NCBI GenBank assembly: GCA_003517725.1
Contig: DOZZ01000298.1
Location: 883 to 6,631 of the forward strand
From: Bryobacterales bacterium
GTDB taxonomy: Bacteria; Acidobacteriota; Terriglobia; Bryobacterales; Bryobacteraceae
DNA: 5,749 nucleotides
Direction: 5' to 3'
Shown piece by piece: positions 5,138 through 5,749 of this stretch. The position numbers and the translations under genes are program-made. The notes below the pieces were generated by a model, which worked only from the letters and a program-made list of their open reading frames with translations, was not told where the DNA came from and did no database searches. Positions within the stretch are counted from its first letter, which is position 1, and every line of letters begins with the position of its first letter.

Positions 5138-5749
5138 GCGGCCCCGGCGCGGCGCGGCGCTGCTGGCGGTGCTGTGGCTGACGGCGGCACTGTCGGCGAT
5201 CGCGTTCAGCATTGCGGCCACGGTGCGCAGCGAGACGGCGCGCGCCGGTACGAACGTGGACGACGTCAAGAGCCAGTTTCTGGCGCAGGGAGGCATACAG
5301 CGGGCCATCCTGCACATGCTGTGGGCTAAGCAATTCAACGCTCCCGATGGCGGGGCGATGTTCTATCAACCGGGCCAGCCCGCGATGCAACTGGATTTTC
5401 CGGAAGGGCACGTGGTGGTGGAAGTGATTCCGGAGAGCTCGAAGTTGAGCTTGAACCAGGCGCGTCCGGAGGTGTTTTACCGATTGCTGCTGAATCTGGG
5501 CACCTCCGACGAAGAGGCGCGCGAGATTGCATCCGCGATTGCCGACTGGCGGCAGCCGGCGCCGGATGGGCAGCCCACCATGTTCGACCAATTTTACTTG
5601 TCGAGAGCTCCGTCTTTTTTATCGCGTCACGCGTCCTTTCAAGAGACCGAGGAACTTTTGCTGCTACGCGGGATGACGCCGGACATTTATTACGGAACGT
5701 ATGTGGAAGAGGCCGGGGCGGATGGCAAGCCGCGGCTGGCGCCGCACGT
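5130..5749 (+). CDS. gspK: Type II secretion tip pseudopilin GspK (3' partial)
   Basis: GspK is the large minor pseudopilin that caps the pseudopilus tip with GspI and GspJ. The frame is open from the ATG at 5130 to the window edge: 206 complete codons plus two bases, against a usual length of roughly 300 or more, so the C-terminal part is missing. The basic leader MTKRPRRG is cleaved after G8; the mature protein begins AALLAVLWLTAAL (9-21) and has Val, not Glu, at +5, which is normal for GspK and distinguishes it from other pseudopilins. Further family marks are KLSLNQA (105-111, usually K-[IL]-N-[LVI]-N), the SAM-like domain approaching ADW (138-140), YLSRAP (156-161), and EELLLLRGMTPDIY (174-187), close to the usual ELLLVKGMTPELY. 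The acidic motif after DW is altered (see findings). GspL and GspM would be expected next, outside the window. Confidence 0.94.
   Translation, partial: MTKRPRRGAALLAVLWLTAALSAIAFSIAATVRSETARAGTNVDDVKSQFLAQGGIQRAILHMLWAKQFNAPDGGAMFYQPGQPAMQLDFPEGHVVVEVIPESSKLSLNQARPEVFYRLLLNLGTSDEEAREIASAIADWRQPAPDGQPTMFDQFYLSRAPSFLSRHASFQETEELLLLRGMTPDIYYGTYVEEAGADGKPRLAPH

Noticed and set aside
4427..5338. 303-residue open frame on the - strand opposite gspJ/gspK
   Set aside because: Low-complexity Arg/His/Gln-rich translation without motif; it spans the junction of two well-supported + strand genes. The same applies to the 261-residue antisense frame at 2145-2930.
228..5749. Type IV pilus assembly cluster instead of type II secretion
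   Set aside because: The order E-F-G-H-I-J-K, the GspG calcium-loop signature and a GspK without Glu at +5 are T2SS features; there is no pilin with a type IV pilin C-terminus and no pilT.
1..5749. CRISPR array, tRNA/rRNA, insertion sequence, attachment site or internal promoter/terminator
   Set aside because: I saw no regularly spaced repeats, no transposase-like frame or terminal inverted repeats, no RNA gene motif, and no gap long enough for a promoter or terminator; the longest gap is 15 bases.

Overview
The window is GC-rich and densely coding. It holds the core of a type II secretion system (T2SS, general secretory pathway) operon, entirely on the + strand, in the classical order gspE-F-G-H-I-J-K. 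It opens inside the last codons of an unrecognised gene (1-231) and closes inside gspK (5130 to beyond 5749). The host is a Gram-negative (diderm) bacterium, because the T2SS acts across an outer membrane. An acidobacterium of the Solibacter/Bryobacter kind is my leading guess from the general look of the proteins, but the window alone does not prove it, and a myxobacterial or other proteobacterial origin is possible.

Layout: 1-231, tail of an unknown protein; 228-1886, GspE (cytoplasmic secretion ATPase); 1890-3098, GspF (inner-membrane platform protein); 3114-3542, GspG (major pseudopilin); 3544-3987, GspH; 3984-4400, GspI; 4397-5137, GspJ (minor pseudopilins); 5130-5749, GspK (tip pseudopilin, cut by the window edge). 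Four junctions overlap by 4 to 8 bases and the others have gaps of 1, 3 and 15 bases, so this reads as one translationally coupled transcript. I see no internal promoter, terminator, RNA gene, CRISPR array or insertion sequence, and no gene-free stretch longer than 15 bases.

How the genes work together (family knowledge): GspE hydrolyses ATP in the cytoplasm and, through GspF and components not in this window (GspL, GspM, GspC), drives addition of GspG subunits to a short periplasmic pseudopilus. GspK, GspI, GspJ and GspH form its tip. The pseudopilus pushes folded exoproteins through the outer-membrane secretin GspD, also not in this window. All five pseudopilins have a short basic leader ending in Gly followed by a hydrophobic helix, the substrate form for the prepilin peptidase GspO/PilD.

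I found no undescribed system. The points worth a second look are modest: the unknown gene coupled to gspE, a shortened cysteine motif in GspE, a near-identical direct repeat in gspG and gspH, an atypical acidic motif in GspK, and several T-runs, three of which sit in frameshift-compatible phase.
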